Source: an uncultured Caryophanales bacterium (lineage in GTDB: Bacteria; Bacillota_I; Bacilli_A; RFN20; CAG-826). From it: a stretch of 45,817 nucleotides of DNA. Below, piece by piece: positions 24,101 through 33,981 of this stretch. The stretch is from positions 1 through 45,817 of the forward strand of contig CAMHJP010000005.1 in the NCBI GenBank assembly GCA_946185585.1, in the 5' to 3' direction. How positions within the stretch are numbered: the first letter of the stretch is position 1; the number at the start of each line of letters is the position of its first letter. Under the pieces are notes generated by a model. The model was not told the origin of the DNA and did not search any database. It worked only from the letters and a program-made list of their open reading frames with translations. A program made the translations under genes and the position numbers.

Positions 24101-25718
24101 TCATGATATAAGCATATTTAGCTTTCTGCCATGAGCCTTCTGCACCAGCGTCTTTAGAAACACTGGTTTTATAGTTAGCAGAGCCAACAATGTAGACTTT
24201 ACCGTATTCAAAGTCGACTTCACGCTCAATTGGAGTTAATTCAATGAGATTTGATTCAACTTTGTTATCACCTGTTCCAACATAGGCATGAACTTGAACT
24301 GGTTCATCTAAGTTATTACAAGTGATTGTTAATTTATTTCCATCTTCTTCGAAGGTGTGACCGGTTGTATCATCATAAACCCAGACAAGACTATCACTTG
24401 TTTTAACCGGATTAACATTCGCGGTAATAACAACCTTTTCATCAAGATAGAATGGACCACTTTCAGTGATTTGAATGGTTTTGGCATAGATTGTGGTGTG
24501 AACGTCAACCGATGCGGAGACATTATATTTTGTATCACGAACAGTAATTGTGGTTTTTCCACTACCATTGGCACCTAAACCAACGGCTGTAATTAAACCA
24601 TTGTCGTCAACTTTAGCGACACTACTATCAGTCGAAATATATTCGAGGTGTCCGCGTGATGGTTGATCATAACTTGGATTACTTAAGGTGTATGTCGCAG
24701 TTAATTGACATTCACTGTTGTCTTTATTATCAAGTTCAATCGTACCAGTCTTATCTAAACTAATGGCGGTTGCACTCACTTCAAAGATTTCGATTTCGAT
24801 TTCATCGGTGAGAGTATTTTTATTTCTTTCATCATAAATTGAGCCAATAATTGTGGCGTGTCCAGGTTCTTTAGCGCTAAATGCACCAGTATTTGGATCA
24901 ACGCTAATTAAATCTTCGCTACCTTCCTTAACTTCATAAGAAACAGAATTGTTCTTTAAAGTAGAAGCTGGAGCTTCTGGATTAATTCCGACAATTTCAT
25001 AACTTAGTTGTCCACCTTTTGTTACTTCAATGGTATCTGGACCATTTAATGTGAACGAGGAAATGTAGTTATATTTGTCGGAAATATTAACAGTAACAAT
25101 TTCAACTTTATTCAGTGCTTCGTTAGTGACACGAATTTCGCCACTACCTTCGGCTTCGGCCTTAACTAGACCAGTTTCACTAACAGTGAAGCCTGTTCCA
25201 GTAGCCTCATAACTTAAACCTTTTTGAGTGGTGTCTTCTGGACTAAATGTCGTATTTAGTTGAACTTCCTCATAGAGGTCAAGATCTAACGCATTATTTG
25301 TAACAACAAAGTTTTCAATAGGAACCGTGACCGTGACCAGCGCACGCGCTTTGACATCCCCGCTTGAAAGAGAAATATTGGCTTTACCACCACCAACAGC
25401 GGTTAATAAACCGCTATTAGAGACAGTTGCGACATTTGGATTATCTGATTCCCAGGTAAGGGCAGATAAAGTGGCGTCACGAGGTTCAACAGTAAAACTA
25501 AATTGGTGTGTATCACCTTTTCGAAGATCAAGATTAGTTTCGCCTTTTTTAAAAGCAATCTCGGTAGCAGGAATAATGTAGTCAACCCATGGGGTATCGA
25601 TGCTCATTTCTTCCGGACTTGGAGATTTCATTGGCCAGTTTGGTGAAAAGTTATCACAACCAGCTAAAACTAGAGCTCCTCCTAAAAGGAGAGGAATTAA
25701 TTTAAAACGCTTTTTCAT
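21117..25718 (-). CDS. Giant starch-binding lipoprotein: multiple Big2/Ig-like domains, two SusE/F-like CBM repeats and three CBM26-like repeats
   Basis: Lipobox ALVLAGCD; Big2 motifs (WESDNPNVATVSNSGLLTAVGGGKANI); repeats IYVRG-type (GWDYDNRSTIAG.../FGWDYDSRSTIIGG...) and RQYIETKSWFNDGGE.HVYVYAFKEGSDPM... Confidence 0.85.
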   Translation of the reverse strand: MKKRFKLIPLLLGGALVLAGCDNFSPNWPMKSPSPEEMSIDTPWVDYIIPATEIAFKKGETNLDLRKGDTHQFSFTVEPRDATLSALTWESDNPNVATVSNSGLLTAVGGGKANISLSSGDVKARALVTVTVPIENFVVTNNALDLDLYEEVQLNTTFSPEDTTQKGLSYEATGTGFTVSETGLVKAEAEGSGEIRVTNEALNKVEIVTVNISDKYNYISSFTLNGPDTIEVTKGGQLSYEIVGINPEAPASTLKNNSVSYEVKEGSEDLISVDPNTGAFSAKEPGHATIIGSIYDERNKNTLTDEIEIEIFEVSATAISLDKTGTIELDNKDNSECQLTATYTLSNPSYDQPSRGHLEYISTDSSVAKVDDNGLITAVGLGANGSGKTTITVRDTKYNVSASVDVHTTIYAKTIQITESGPFYLDEKVVITANVNPVKTSDSLVWVYDDTTGHTFEEDGNKLTITCNNLDEPVQVHAYVGTGDNKVESNLIELTPIEREVDFEYGKVYIVGSANYKTSVSKDAGAEGSWQKAKYAYIMSDKTGHPTAKYEYKATIEFRENDLWKIRRNVSDWCDTECYTEDYDVNYKIGYYKTTVGAFAAGQMGVNADDNIIVKQPGKYDIYYAFYENEHPEGWFEVYVEEHGMKLSSKSVHAKLTSPDPTVSKITASAYEGTLEAKEVDDSLISVAIDQLTGVISITPVALGETSFKVCDSVKEITVTVEIKEGSSAPSTSLYIRGAAANGWSDVSEDYVLKESEDTNNIGEILDVYLSQGDFKIANTDWSEEYGWDYDNRSTIAGKAAAKFSAGASDNNIRCNVAGYYNIYLTVNHYIFIDSVGGDDPATQSIYYVRGSAVGSWDALPANQMQTDTNPNNVAIIEGIHLDVGEFKIANADWSKEFGWDYDSRSTIIGGAKDNFAAGTSDNNIKCNVAGDYNLYLTVDNYISVELASVDPNFAITPTSATIESGASTHVTASNVTGDLAYSVTEGSANVVIDGSTATITSTNVGTNLISFSDDSEADPIVFTLTVTAPVAKTRQYIETKSWFNDGGEGEHVYVYAFKEGSDPMQQNASFPGEDATWVKDLKDGKKLFYYDIAETFDTFVVSNGTYQTEDISISSLGGDNCIYLNAEEGSGAIPVGHYPYSITLSSNAGTIESGDSINVTIDRYIGEVTPVVTPADSAAVSITGDVATISSSTVGESVITFTDELGNSDVYTLTVEAPSAKIRQYIETKSWFNDGGEDQHVYVYAFKEGSDPMQDNAPFPGVDATWVKDLDDGKKLFYCDISEKYDTFVVSNGTYQTVDIDISSLEGDNCIYLNADAGSDAIPVGHYDYSLKLSANSGTITTGGSTSVTFDRYIGEVTYEVSPAESATVSITGGTATISSSTVGTSTITFTDGAGKEAVYTLTVNNTPEPSEIKRIYFETKPFFNTYDGEHPQEVLAYCWNGTTGVDNTWPGVAMTWLKDLDNGKKIFYIDVDISKYDHILFVKTVDGSPVLKSDDVSITADLDAYNTVYLDADNWSGMDVGIPVDFYNGTY

Positions 25719-26524
25719 TTGACGAATTCACCTCCTGATACATCAGACCAAATACCGTAGAGGTAGAAGTAGTAGCCGTTACCAATCACGCCATTTTCGA
25801 GATCCCAAAGGTCAGCTTTAGTATCAATAATGGTGTGGTTTGACCATCCAATGAAGTATGGGAAAGCCGGATCCATTGGAGTGGTTGGATTAGCAGGTAC
25901 TAAACCAGATTCGGAAATTGGTCGATCTCCGTACCATTTAAATTTCGCTAAAAGCTTTGTCTTAGTCGTATCATTTTCATCGATATTGTTGTAATCAATG
26001 AAGAAATAGACTGTACATTGCTTATCTTCGTCTTCATCTTCACCCGGATCAACAGGTTCATCTGGATCTGGATCTGGGGTTGGAGTTGGTGTCGGGGTTG
26101 GTGTTGGAGTTGGAGTTGGAGTATCTCCACCGCCTTGAGATTCACCTTCACCTGGAACATAGACTGTACAAGTGCCCATCTTATACCCAACAAGGTAACT
26201 AATCGTTACAGTGCCTTGGCTGATCGCGGTCACTAAACCGTCTTTGTTAACATCAGCGACTTGTGGATTAGAACTACGCCATTCAACATCAACTTTGGCG
26301 TCTTCTTCACCTTCTTTGGTCTTAACTGTTGCCGTTAATTGGAAGGAATCTCCAATCTCTAAAACTTTGTATGTTTCATCAAGTTCAACGGAAACAACGG
26401 CTAAGTTATTAATAGCTTTTTCAGTGTCGGCTCTATTGCAGCTTACTAAGGAAAGGAAACCTAGAAGTGAAAGAGCGAATAATTTAATACTTCTTTTCAT
26501 CATCGTGCCCTCCTTATGCTCCAA
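25715..26524 (-). CDS. Lipoprotein with Big2 domain, (TP)n/acidic linker and C-terminal small domain; start probably MKRSIKLF
   Basis: Lipobox FLSLVSCN; Big2 VEWRSSNPQVADVNKDGLVTAISQGTVTI; TPTPTPTPTPTPDPDPDEPVDPGEDEDED linker. Confidence 0.8.
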   Translation of the reverse strand: MEHKEGTMMKRSIKLFALSLLGFLSLVSCNRADTEKAINNLAVVSVELDETYKVLEIGDSFQLTATVKTKEGEEDAKVDVEWRSSNPQVADVNKDGLVTAISQGTVTISYLVGYKMGTCTVYVPGEGESQGGGDTPTPTPTPTPTPTPTPDPDPDEPVDPGEDEDEDKQCTVYFFIDYNNIDENDTTKTKLLAKFKWYGDRPISESGLVPANPTTPMDPAFPYFIGWSNHTIIDTKADLWDLENGVIGNGYYFYLYGIWSDVSGGEFVK

Positions 26525-29500
26525 CTTTCAACACAAGTGTTGAATAAGGCGGTAATCTTAGATAACCACCACTAATACGGTCTTGTGGATTACCAACAAA
26601 TCCGGCGGAGTAAACAACTTCGCCTTCAAGTTGTGCGTTCCATGCAAAATATGTTTCGCCTCTTCCGGAGAAGGCGTATTTATAACCTTTTGTTTCTTCG
26701 GCGTTACCATTCCAAAGAGCCACACCAGTTGAACCGTTACCATTGGTCCAAGTATGGAATTCAGCCACGTATTGATCACCAATAATACCTTTTGTCTTAT
26801 TGGAAGCGATGTGGGTCTTCACCATTTTTGACCACATGTCGTTATATGCGGTCACATCAGTTGAATTAATGGATTTCTTACGATCCCATTTGAATGAGTT
26901 AATTAAATCTGGTGATTTATAAGAGTTATGGGAAGTAATCTTACCATACATCCAGACTTCACTTGAGGAAACATAGTCGTCTGGATTCTTTGAATAATGT
27001 TTATATGTTGAGCCATCAGAGAATGGACGCACAATCGCCTCGTTGTCTAGGACAACGTTACCATGAGCATCTAATTCAAGAAGGCCTAAATCTTCGAGTT
27101 CTTTAGCTGTCGCGGATTTCGAACGATAAAGTTCTTCACCACCTTGAATAAAGGCCGCGCTATTACTGGCGAAAACCATTCCATGAGCGGTAATCGTGGC
27201 ATTTAATAAATCATAAATGTCTGGCTCACTAGAACCTTGTGGTTCACATGGGACTTTCGCGTTATCAACATGTGGTTTATATCCATTTGGAGCGAGTGTA
27301 TAGCGTAATTGATCCCAAAGGGTGTAGTTATCGTGACAAGAGGCGTAGGCCACAGTTTGAAGTGGGTTTGCACCTCGAATACCATAGCAATTGCCGCCTT
27401 TCATCATATAAGCGACGTTATCGGAGTTTGTTCCAACATCTCCAGCACTCTTGGAGATAAAGCCCCAGTTTGGATATGGAGAATTCGAGAAACCACGGTC
27501 GTTTTCACCTTTGAGTTGGTCACGACCACCGTTATTAAATCCACCAAGTAGACCTGGAGAGGTCTCGGATGGATAAAGGGAACGATAAACAACATCAGTT
27601 TCACATCCGCCTTCTTTAATATAGGCCACTGTACCATCTTGGTTATATTCGGCTTCATATTTACCATGGTAGCCGCCAGAGGTCCAGCCTTCGCCATAGA
27701 CATAAATGTCTTTGTCGTAAGCATATAAGGAATCTTTGACTTTTCTCATGGTCCAAGAATCAAGTAAACCCATGAGGTCGAAACGGAATCCTTTAATTTT
27801 ATATTCTTTCGCCCACCATAAGCAGGAATCAACGATGTATTTGGACATCATTGTGGCGTCAGATTTAACTTCGTTATTACAGCCAGAACCATCAAGTAAG
27901 TTCCAATCCGCATCATAACGGAAGTAGTATTTTGGCATAATTTTTGTGAAGCAGGAGGCACTAGCAGACATAACGTGGTTATAGACAACATCCATAATCA
28001 CACGCGTATGGTTGCCATTTTGGGCCATCTTCATAATCAGATTCTTATATTCGCGGATACGAACTAAAGGATCGGTTGGATCGGAAGAATAAGCTCCTTC
28101 AACACAGTTATAATTTAATGGGTTATAACCCCAGTTGTATTTATTCTTTTCTGGTCTTTCATCATTGTCATAATCAAAGACTGGGAGAAGTTGAACAGCG
28201 TTTACTCCAAGTTCTTTTAAGTGATCATAACCAGTAGTTAAACCATCAAATTTTGTACCTTCTTTAACAAAGGCGTTATATGTTCCACCTTTTTCGCCAT
28301 TATTCCAAGTTTCATCGCTTGTAAAATCACGAATATGGACTTCATAGATGGCTAATTGTTGTGGAGAGGTAATATCGTATTCTGTGCCATCCCAAATAGC
28401 CGGGACATTTTCCCATCCTTCTGGGTTAGCTAGACTAGATGTTTTGTCATAGACAAATCCTCTCATACCATTTAAGCCACAAGCTTTGGCGTATGGATCC
28501 ATCGATTCGATGGTACCGTTAGAGTTAGTGAGTGTGTATGTATAGAATTTACCGGAAATATTTCCTTTAACGGTGAGTTCCCAGACACCACCTTTGGAGT
28601 AATACATTTCTGCAGAACGCTTAATGTCACTTCCACCAAGGGATCTTGGAGCACCAGCATCATAAAGATTTAAAAGAACATTCGCGGATGTTGGACTCCA
28701 CACCTTAAAGGTGGTTTCCTCTTCGGAATAGGTCATACCTAAATCATCACCAGCATAGGTATAGTAATCTTCAAATCTTTGTGATTGATATAAATATTCT
28801 GAGGAAACAATGATTTTCTGAATACGGTCAAGGTATCCTGGGAATTTGGATTCAATGACGTATTGGACATTGATTTTAGCTGTGTAGTTAAACTTAATAT
28901 CAAATTCACTAGTCGTTGGCTTACCGCTAACAGCACTACTCTTAAAGAGATAGTGTTGTTTGTTCGCTTTTTGACTAGCTTCAGTCATATTGAGATAGCT
29001 CTTATCATAAGCGTAAAGTTCCCAAGAATCTGGAATCCACGCTTTTCCATCTTTATCGACTGTGGAAACACAGTGAATCGTATTAAAGTTGGTAAATTTA
29101 GCGGTTTTAATCTTTGGGAACTGGGTTTCTTCTTCAGTTTGATAGATTTCAATTGAGGTACCTTCACCAGGAATGGTCCAGAATTCAGTGATCTTTTTAC
29201 CTGCTTCCTCTTTCATTGGGAAACGAGAATAGCTAAATTCGGTATCTTCGGATTGTCCAGCCCAAGTACCAGCAACTTTAATAATAAAGAAGATGGAAAT
29301 CGAGCCTTGGTATTCTGGAATTTGGGAGAAATCGAGTGTGATTTCCATGTCGGTTCCATCCCAAACACCATTTGGTTTACGTTCGACACCATCAACACCT
29401 GTAACCCAGGTGTAGAAACGGCGTGTTAAACAAGCGTTATCGTCATTGTGATAATGGATTTTGACAATATCAGGTGTTTCAACGGCGACTTCTGGTTCGC

Positions 29501-29693
29501 TAGCTTTCATTGCGCTATAGTGAATTGTTTTTTCGTTATCATCCTCATAACTAATTGGATCAACGAATGGAACTTTTTCTTCACCCGATAGATCGTCATA
29601 TTCAACAGTTGGTGAAACTCCTTTACCAAAAGGTAAAGCGGAGAGAGCTAGTGCGGCAAGTACTGCCGGTAAAACGAAGTATTTATGTTTCAT
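26514..29693 (-). CDS. pulA: Type I pullulanase (GH13), secreted
   Basis: YNWGYNPLNYN pullulanase signature; IYEVHIRDFT; VIMDVVYNHV; GFRFDLMGLLD; N-terminal carbohydrate-binding region; signal peptide. Confidence 0.93.
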   Translation of the reverse strand: MKHKYFVLPAVLAALALSALPFGKGVSPTVEYDDLSGEEKVPFVDPISYEDDNEKTIHYSAMKASEPEVAVETPDIVKIHYHNDDNACLTRRFYTWVTGVDGVERKPNGVWDGTDMEITLDFSQIPEYQGSISIFFIIKVAGTWAGQSEDTEFSYSRFPMKEEAGKKITEFWTIPGEGTSIEIYQTEEETQFPKIKTAKFTNFNTIHCVSTVDKDGKAWIPDSWELYAYDKSYLNMTEASQKANKQHYLFKSSAVSGKPTTSEFDIKFNYTAKINVQYVIESKFPGYLDRIQKIIVSSEYLYQSQRFEDYYTYAGDDLGMTYSEEETTFKVWSPTSANVLLNLYDAGAPRSLGGSDIKRSAEMYYSKGGVWELTVKGNISGKFYTYTLTNSNGTIESMDPYAKACGLNGMRGFVYDKTSSLANPEGWENVPAIWDGTEYDITSPQQLAIYEVHIRDFTSDETWNNGEKGGTYNAFVKEGTKFDGLTTGYDHLKELGVNAVQLLPVFDYDNDERPEKNKYNWGYNPLNYNCVEGAYSSDPTDPLVRIREYKNLIMKMAQNGNHTRVIMDVVYNHVMSASASCFTKIMPKYYFRYDADWNLLDGSGCNNEVKSDATMMSKYIVDSCLWWAKEYKIKGFRFDLMGLLDSWTMRKVKDSLYAYDKDIYVYGEGWTSGGYHGKYEAEYNQDGTVAYIKEGGCETDVVYRSLYPSETSPGLLGGFNNGGRDQLKGENDRGFSNSPYPNWGFISKSAGDVGTNSDNVAYMMKGGNCYGIRGANPLQTVAYASCHDNYTLWDQLRYTLAPNGYKPHVDNAKVPCEPQGSSEPDIYDLLNATITAHGMVFASNSAAFIQGGEELYRSKSATAKELEDLGLLELDAHGNVVLDNEAIVRPFSDGSTYKHYSKNPDDYVSSSEVWMYGKITSHNSYKSPDLINSFKWDRKKSINSTDVTAYNDMWSKMVKTHIASNKTKGIIGDQYVAEFHTWTNGNGSTGVALWNGNAEETKGYKYAFSGRGETYFAWNAQLEGEVVYSAGFVGNPQDRISGGYLRLPPYSTLVLKVGA

Positions 29694-29713
29694 ATTCTAA
29701 GCCTCCACCTCAT

Positions 29714-30583
29714 CTATGCTTGGTATTCATACTGCACAAATTCTGGTGCCGTATATGAAGTTACACCACTACGAACATCAACGTTCGCGGTCTTGTTATA
29801 AACACGTCCTGGTGCATCACCAGTCACCGTCCAGCTTGGTAGGGTTGTGGCCGATGAACAACGAACGATGTTAAAACCAGTAATATTATTTGGTGCGGTA
29901 AATGTACCGGTCACGTTATGGTAGGCTTTTTCCTCACCTTGGTAGGAGAGTTGGACACTTGACCAGACACCATCACCTGATCCACCGCCCCAGGACCAAA
30001 CGAAAACTTTTGCGCCATCATTTGGAACCCAATCAGCAAATTCAGTAATTGTGTATGTAATAGTTTCGGCAGGTGTTCCGCCTCCGCCACCGCCTCCACC
30101 AGCGTCTGTGCCATCAAAGATGGCTTTAAGAGCTAATCCAGCTTTGGCAGGTACTTTTGTATAGTAATCTGGGAAGACATTTTCATTGTCTTCATCATAA
30201 TAGGCCCAGCCTCTAAAGGTCGCGCCATCAACAGTTGATTTAACAACAGTTGCATCTGGTAAATCAGTATTGATATCCGCATGCCATTCAATGGTGTTCT
30301 CATAGAAGAGTTCATCAAATTGGCCTTTCACAGGTGCGCCAGGAAGATCAAGATAGCCAAATGGAGACATCATTAGATAGGTCACCTGGCTTTCATTTGT
30401 TGTTCCTTTATAAACAGAAGGATGTTTTTCTCCATAAAGAACCACTAGTTGATCATCTTTTGTTTCTAATGGTTTACTTTCCGGAGCTTCTTTAGCTTCG
30501 GAGCATCCACCAAGAAGGAATAATGTTGATAAGAGAATTAATTGTTTCTTCATTTTCGTTTCCTCCTTAATGAATTTCCACAA
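29714..30583 (-). CDS. Lipoprotein with Gly-rich linker and putative C-terminal starch-binding domain; start probably MKKQLILL
   Basis: Lipobox LFLLGGCS; GGGGGGGG linker; KVFVWSWGGGSGDGVWSSVQLSYQGE. Confidence 0.75.
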   Translation of the reverse strand: MWKFIKEETKMKKQLILLSTLFLLGGCSEAKEAPESKPLETKDDQLVVLYGEKHPSVYKGTTNESQVTYLMMSPFGYLDLPGAPVKGQFDELFYENTIEWHADINTDLPDATVVKSTVDGATFRGWAYYDEDNENVFPDYYTKVPAKAGLALKAIFDGTDAGGGGGGGGTPAETITYTITEFADWVPNDGAKVFVWSWGGGSGDGVWSSVQLSYQGEEKAYHNVTGTFTAPNNITGFNIVRCSSATTLPSWTVTGDAPGRVYNKTANVDVRSGVTSYTAPEFVQYEYQA

Positions 30584-33500
30584 CTAGGAAGCCGTGTGGT
30601 TCCACAGTGAATTTATTTCCGCTTGCAGTTGATCCATTGGATTTACCAAGAACTTCACCATGAGCCATGTAGTCAAATGATGACGATGAATTCGAGTTGT
30701 TAATGGCAACACGAACTTTTCTTGTACCATCACTAATATCAAATTGAGCACAGTTCTCACCAAATGAACCAGGGTTCATCACCCAACCATAAGTTGGATA
30801 TTTTTCGTGACCTTTGGTTGCAGTTATTAATTTAAAGTAATTTAGTAAGGAATTTGGATCTTGTTCTTGTTGAGGAACAGTTCGAATTGTACTAGAAACA
30901 CTATCCCAGAGGACTTCCATACCAGAGAACTGGTATTTAACTGTACCACCGGTGCCATAGGTATCAGTCCAACGCATTGGTTGACGATACCAACGGTCGA
31001 CGTTATTTCCGTGGTCATCAACAATGTGTCCTTTGCTATCTGGTACTTTATCGTTGACGTTTCCACATAGACCAATTTCATCGCCATAATAAATCCAGCT
31101 CACACCTGGGGTGAGAATGGAAATCGCGGCATAGTATTTGGATTGAGAGATGGCCTCCGAGAAATTGCTTTGAGTGACATCACCGTAGTGCTTGGCATCT
31201 TCGTGCTTGTTATATTTACGGTCAACATCCGCCTCATGGACAACAGCGTGGTTCATCATACGAGAGACGTCGTGGTTAGATGTAAAGGCACCATTAATAG
31301 CGACATCAGAACCTCGATTAGTTCGATATAAATCAATTGATTCCTTCACGCTACTACCGATGGCGTCTTCTTTCTTTTCATTTAAGGCATAGTAGGTTTG
31401 GAAGTCGAATTGGGAGTCAATTGCTTCATAGAATTGACACATTCTAGCATTCCAACCATCAAAGTTTTCACCGACAAAGAAGCAGTTTGGATAAGCTGCT
31501 TTGATTGTGCCAGCAAATTGTTTCCAGAATAAGACGTTTAAGTTACGATCATAGGAATAATCGTTTGTAACTTTAATTCTATCTCCAATTTCTGGATTGT
31601 AATATTCTTTCCAGCCGACGTCGTAGGTAATGAAATCACTACCAAGATTAATGGCTGGATCAAGTTCAGCAAGTAAGTAAATATGTTTAATCGCGTCGAG
31701 ACGGAATCCATCTAGACCAAAGCTTAACCAGTACTTACACATATCAGTCATGTAATCACGGGTTGCTTTAGAGGAATAGTTTAATTCCGCCATACCAGAA
31801 CCGAATTTACCAAAGTAATAGTAGTTACTAGTTCCGTCTTTGTACCAGTCAGAGACTTCTTCGACATTCTTTGTAACAAAGTTAGCGTGTTGAATTCCTT
31901 CACTTGTTGTTGGGTCTTGTTCATCCCAGACACGAACTTTATCACCTTTATATTTCCATAGATACATATCTCTGTAATTAATGGTTTTACCATTAATCAC
32001 TTCGACTTCTGCTCTTTGAGATTTCTTATATAAGACGTTTGATTTAGATGTATGGTTAATAACCATATCCATCAAAACTTTCATTCCTCTTTGGTGAGCT
32101 CTAAAGAGGAGTTCTTGATAATCTTGAAGGGTTCCGAAACGAGAATCAATCTTGTAGTAGTCGGTCACATCATAACCATGGTAGGAGTTTGATTCTTGAA
32201 TTGGGGTTAACCATAAGACATCCACACCTAAACTATCAAGATAATCAAGTTTAGAAATAATACCTTGTAAATCACCAAATCCGTCACCATCGCTATCAGC
32301 AAATGATGGAACAAAGATTTGATATCCAACACCTGGACGATCTTGTTTAAATGTGGAGGATGTTGAAACACCAGAACTAAAGGCGTCATAACGTAAATCC
32401 GAAATGTCGTTTTTGGAACGATATTTACCTGTGTCATCGGTTAATGTTGGGTTAAGAACTTCTTGTTTTCCACTGGCCAGTTTATAACCAGCAACGTTAC
32501 CTTCAACGCAGTAGACGTGCATATAAGAATCAGCACCATTTTCCAGGTATTTACCGATCTTTTTAATATAAACTTCTGCACCACCATCACTGACCCACAT
32601 GTCTTCACCAGTCATCTTGGATTGGTCAACAATGAGGAAGCCAAGGTTATTTTTCTTTAATTCATCTTGGGTCCAACCAGAAATGAGTTTCACTTTATTT
32701 CCGGTCTTTCCACCGATTAATGTTTCTTCACTTTCAGCAAGATTAACGTCGATGATACGGCCATATTCATCAAGATATGGTTCAGTTCCTGTTTCGCCAC
32801 ATTCACCTTTAGTCATCCAACCAGTGGTATGAGGGGCAACATTTTTTAAGTCATATCCAGATGGGTTAGCTCCATAAAGTAAGCCTTCATCATCGACTGG
32901 ATAAGAATTCCAGAGCCATAGGGCCCATCGATCGTAGTTTTGATCGGTGTTTCTTAAGTAGTGGAAATAAATGTGGCCTGGTTTTGACCAAGCAGAAACT
33001 TTTTTAGCGTAATCATCTTGTTCAGCGTTAGAAGTAACTGAAACGTTACAAGTGGCGCTAATGGTTTGACCTTCATTTGTAATAGAGGCACTAATTACGG
33101 CAGTTCCGGCTTTACTAGCACTAACGACACCACTTTGACTAACTTTAGCGACACCTTCATCGCTGGATTTCCAGACGACTGTCGCGTCAGCTGGTTTTGT
33201 TGTTGCGCTTAAGGTAGCACTTCCGCCTTCTTTTAATGAGAGAGAGTCTTTTGAAAGACGAATCGAGAATGTGACAGAGGCACCTTCGACAGTGACATCA
33301 CAGTGCGCGGCAGATCCGCCACAAGATGCGGTCACGCGTGTTGTGCCTTCTGCTTCACCTTTAATGGTGGCTCGATTGTTTGATTTGATAATAGAAACAA
33401 TGCTTGAGTTAGCAACAGACCAATCAACAACTGGGGTTTGATTACCAGTGAAATTGACTGTGGCGATTAGTTCAGCACTTGTTCCAGAATCAATTGTCAT

Positions 33501-33896
33501 GCTGTTACGGTTTAAAGTAATGGAATTGACCACAACTGGTCCGCTGGAACCTTTACTAACGGTGACTTTACAGGAAGCGGATTTACTTCCAGCAATAGCA
33601 GTCACGAATGTTTCGCCAGTAGCTAAAGCAGTAATTGATGCGGTTTCATCAGTTCCAAGAAGGGAAATGATGTTTGGGTTTCCGTTGACCCATGTTACTT
33701 CAGCGTCATCTTCACTTTCAATGAATGCAGTTAAGCTAGTTGATAAACCAATAGAGAGCGAAACAGAAGTGCTACTTAAAGTCACTTCACTGACGTTTCC
33801 AGCTGGTTCTTTGGTTGGGAAATCAACCATGTTTGCTTGACACGCACACATGCACGCGGCACTGAGAACGATTGGAATTAAAAATCTCTTTCTCAT
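30567..33896 (-). CDS. Alpha-amylase family (GH13) lipoprotein with three N-terminal Big2 domains
   Basis: YQIFVPSFADSDGDGFGDLQGIISKLDYLDSLGVDVLWLTPI; VLMDMVINHTS; GFRLDAIKHIY; GENFDGW; TSNHDVSRMM; Big2 (WKSSDEGVAKVSQSGVVSASKAGTAVISA). Confidence 0.93.
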   Translation of the reverse strand: MRKRFLIPIVLSAACMCACQANMVDFPTKEPAGNVSEVTLSSTSVSLSIGLSTSLTAFIESEDDAEVTWVNGNPNIISLLGTDETASITALATGETFVTAIAGSKSASCKVTVSKGSSGPVVVNSITLNRNSMTIDSGTSAELIATVNFTGNQTPVVDWSVANSSIVSIIKSNNRATIKGEAEGTTRVTASCGGSAAHCDVTVEGASVTFSIRLSKDSLSLKEGGSATLSATTKPADATVVWKSSDEGVAKVSQSGVVSASKAGTAVISASITNEGQTISATCNVSVTSNAEQDDYAKKVSAWSKPGHIYFHYLRNTDQNYDRWALWLWNSYPVDDEGLLYGANPSGYDLKNVAPHTTGWMTKGECGETGTEPYLDEYGRIIDVNLAESEETLIGGKTGNKVKLISGWTQDELKKNNLGFLIVDQSKMTGEDMWVSDGGAEVYIKKIGKYLENGADSYMHVYCVEGNVAGYKLASGKQEVLNPTLTDDTGKYRSKNDISDLRYDAFSSGVSTSSTFKQDRPGVGYQIFVPSFADSDGDGFGDLQGIISKLDYLDSLGVDVLWLTPIQESNSYHGYDVTDYYKIDSRFGTLQDYQELLFRAHQRGMKVLMDMVINHTSKSNVLYKKSQRAEVEVINGKTINYRDMYLWKYKGDKVRVWDEQDPTTSEGIQHANFVTKNVEEVSDWYKDGTSNYYYFGKFGSGMAELNYSSKATRDYMTDMCKYWLSFGLDGFRLDAIKHIYLLAELDPAINLGSDFITYDVGWKEYYNPEIGDRIKVTNDYSYDRNLNVLFWKQFAGTIKAAYPNCFFVGENFDGWNARMCQFYEAIDSQFDFQTYYALNEKKEDAIGSSVKESIDLYRTNRGSDVAINGAFTSNHDVSRMMNHAVVHEADVDRKYNKHEDAKHYGDVTQSNFSEAISQSKYYAAISILTPGVSWIYYGDEIGLCGNVNDKVPDSKGHIVDDHGNNVDRWYRQPMRWTDTYGTGGTVKYQFSGMEVLWDSVSSTIRTVPQQEQDPNSLLNYFKLITATKGHEKYPTYGWVMNPGSFGENCAQFDISDGTRKVRVAINNSNSSSSFDYMAHGEVLGKSNGSTASGNKFTVEPHGFLVVEIH

Positions 33897-33929
33897 AGGG
33901 GGGTCTCCTTAAACACAAGGATAATAATT

Positions 33930-33976
33930 TATTATTATTTTAAATCTTATGGTTTTGACAGTCAACATAGTTGACA
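33930..33976 (-). promoter_or_regulatory. Promoter of the amylase operon with palindromic operator overlapping -35
   Basis: GTCAAC-ATA-GTTGAC (33961-33975) perfect inverted repeat; minus strand TTGACT-N17-TAAAAT. Confidence 0.65.
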
Positions 33977-33981
33977 CCAAT

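Noticed and set aside
23790-24134. 114-aa plus-strand ORF inside the giant lipoprotein gene
   Set aside because: Antisense shadow ORF with no independent support.
26070-26125. GTTGGAGTTGGTGTCGGGGTTGG... repeat, considered as microsatellite or CRISPR-like
   Set aside because: Encodes the (TP)n linker of the 269-aa lipoprotein in frame; ordinary coding low complexity.
33448-33840. 130-aa plus-strand ORF antisense to the amylase N-terminus
   Set aside because: Lies wholly antisense to well-supported Big2 coding sequence; no RBS or family resemblance; a shadow ORF of biased codon usage.
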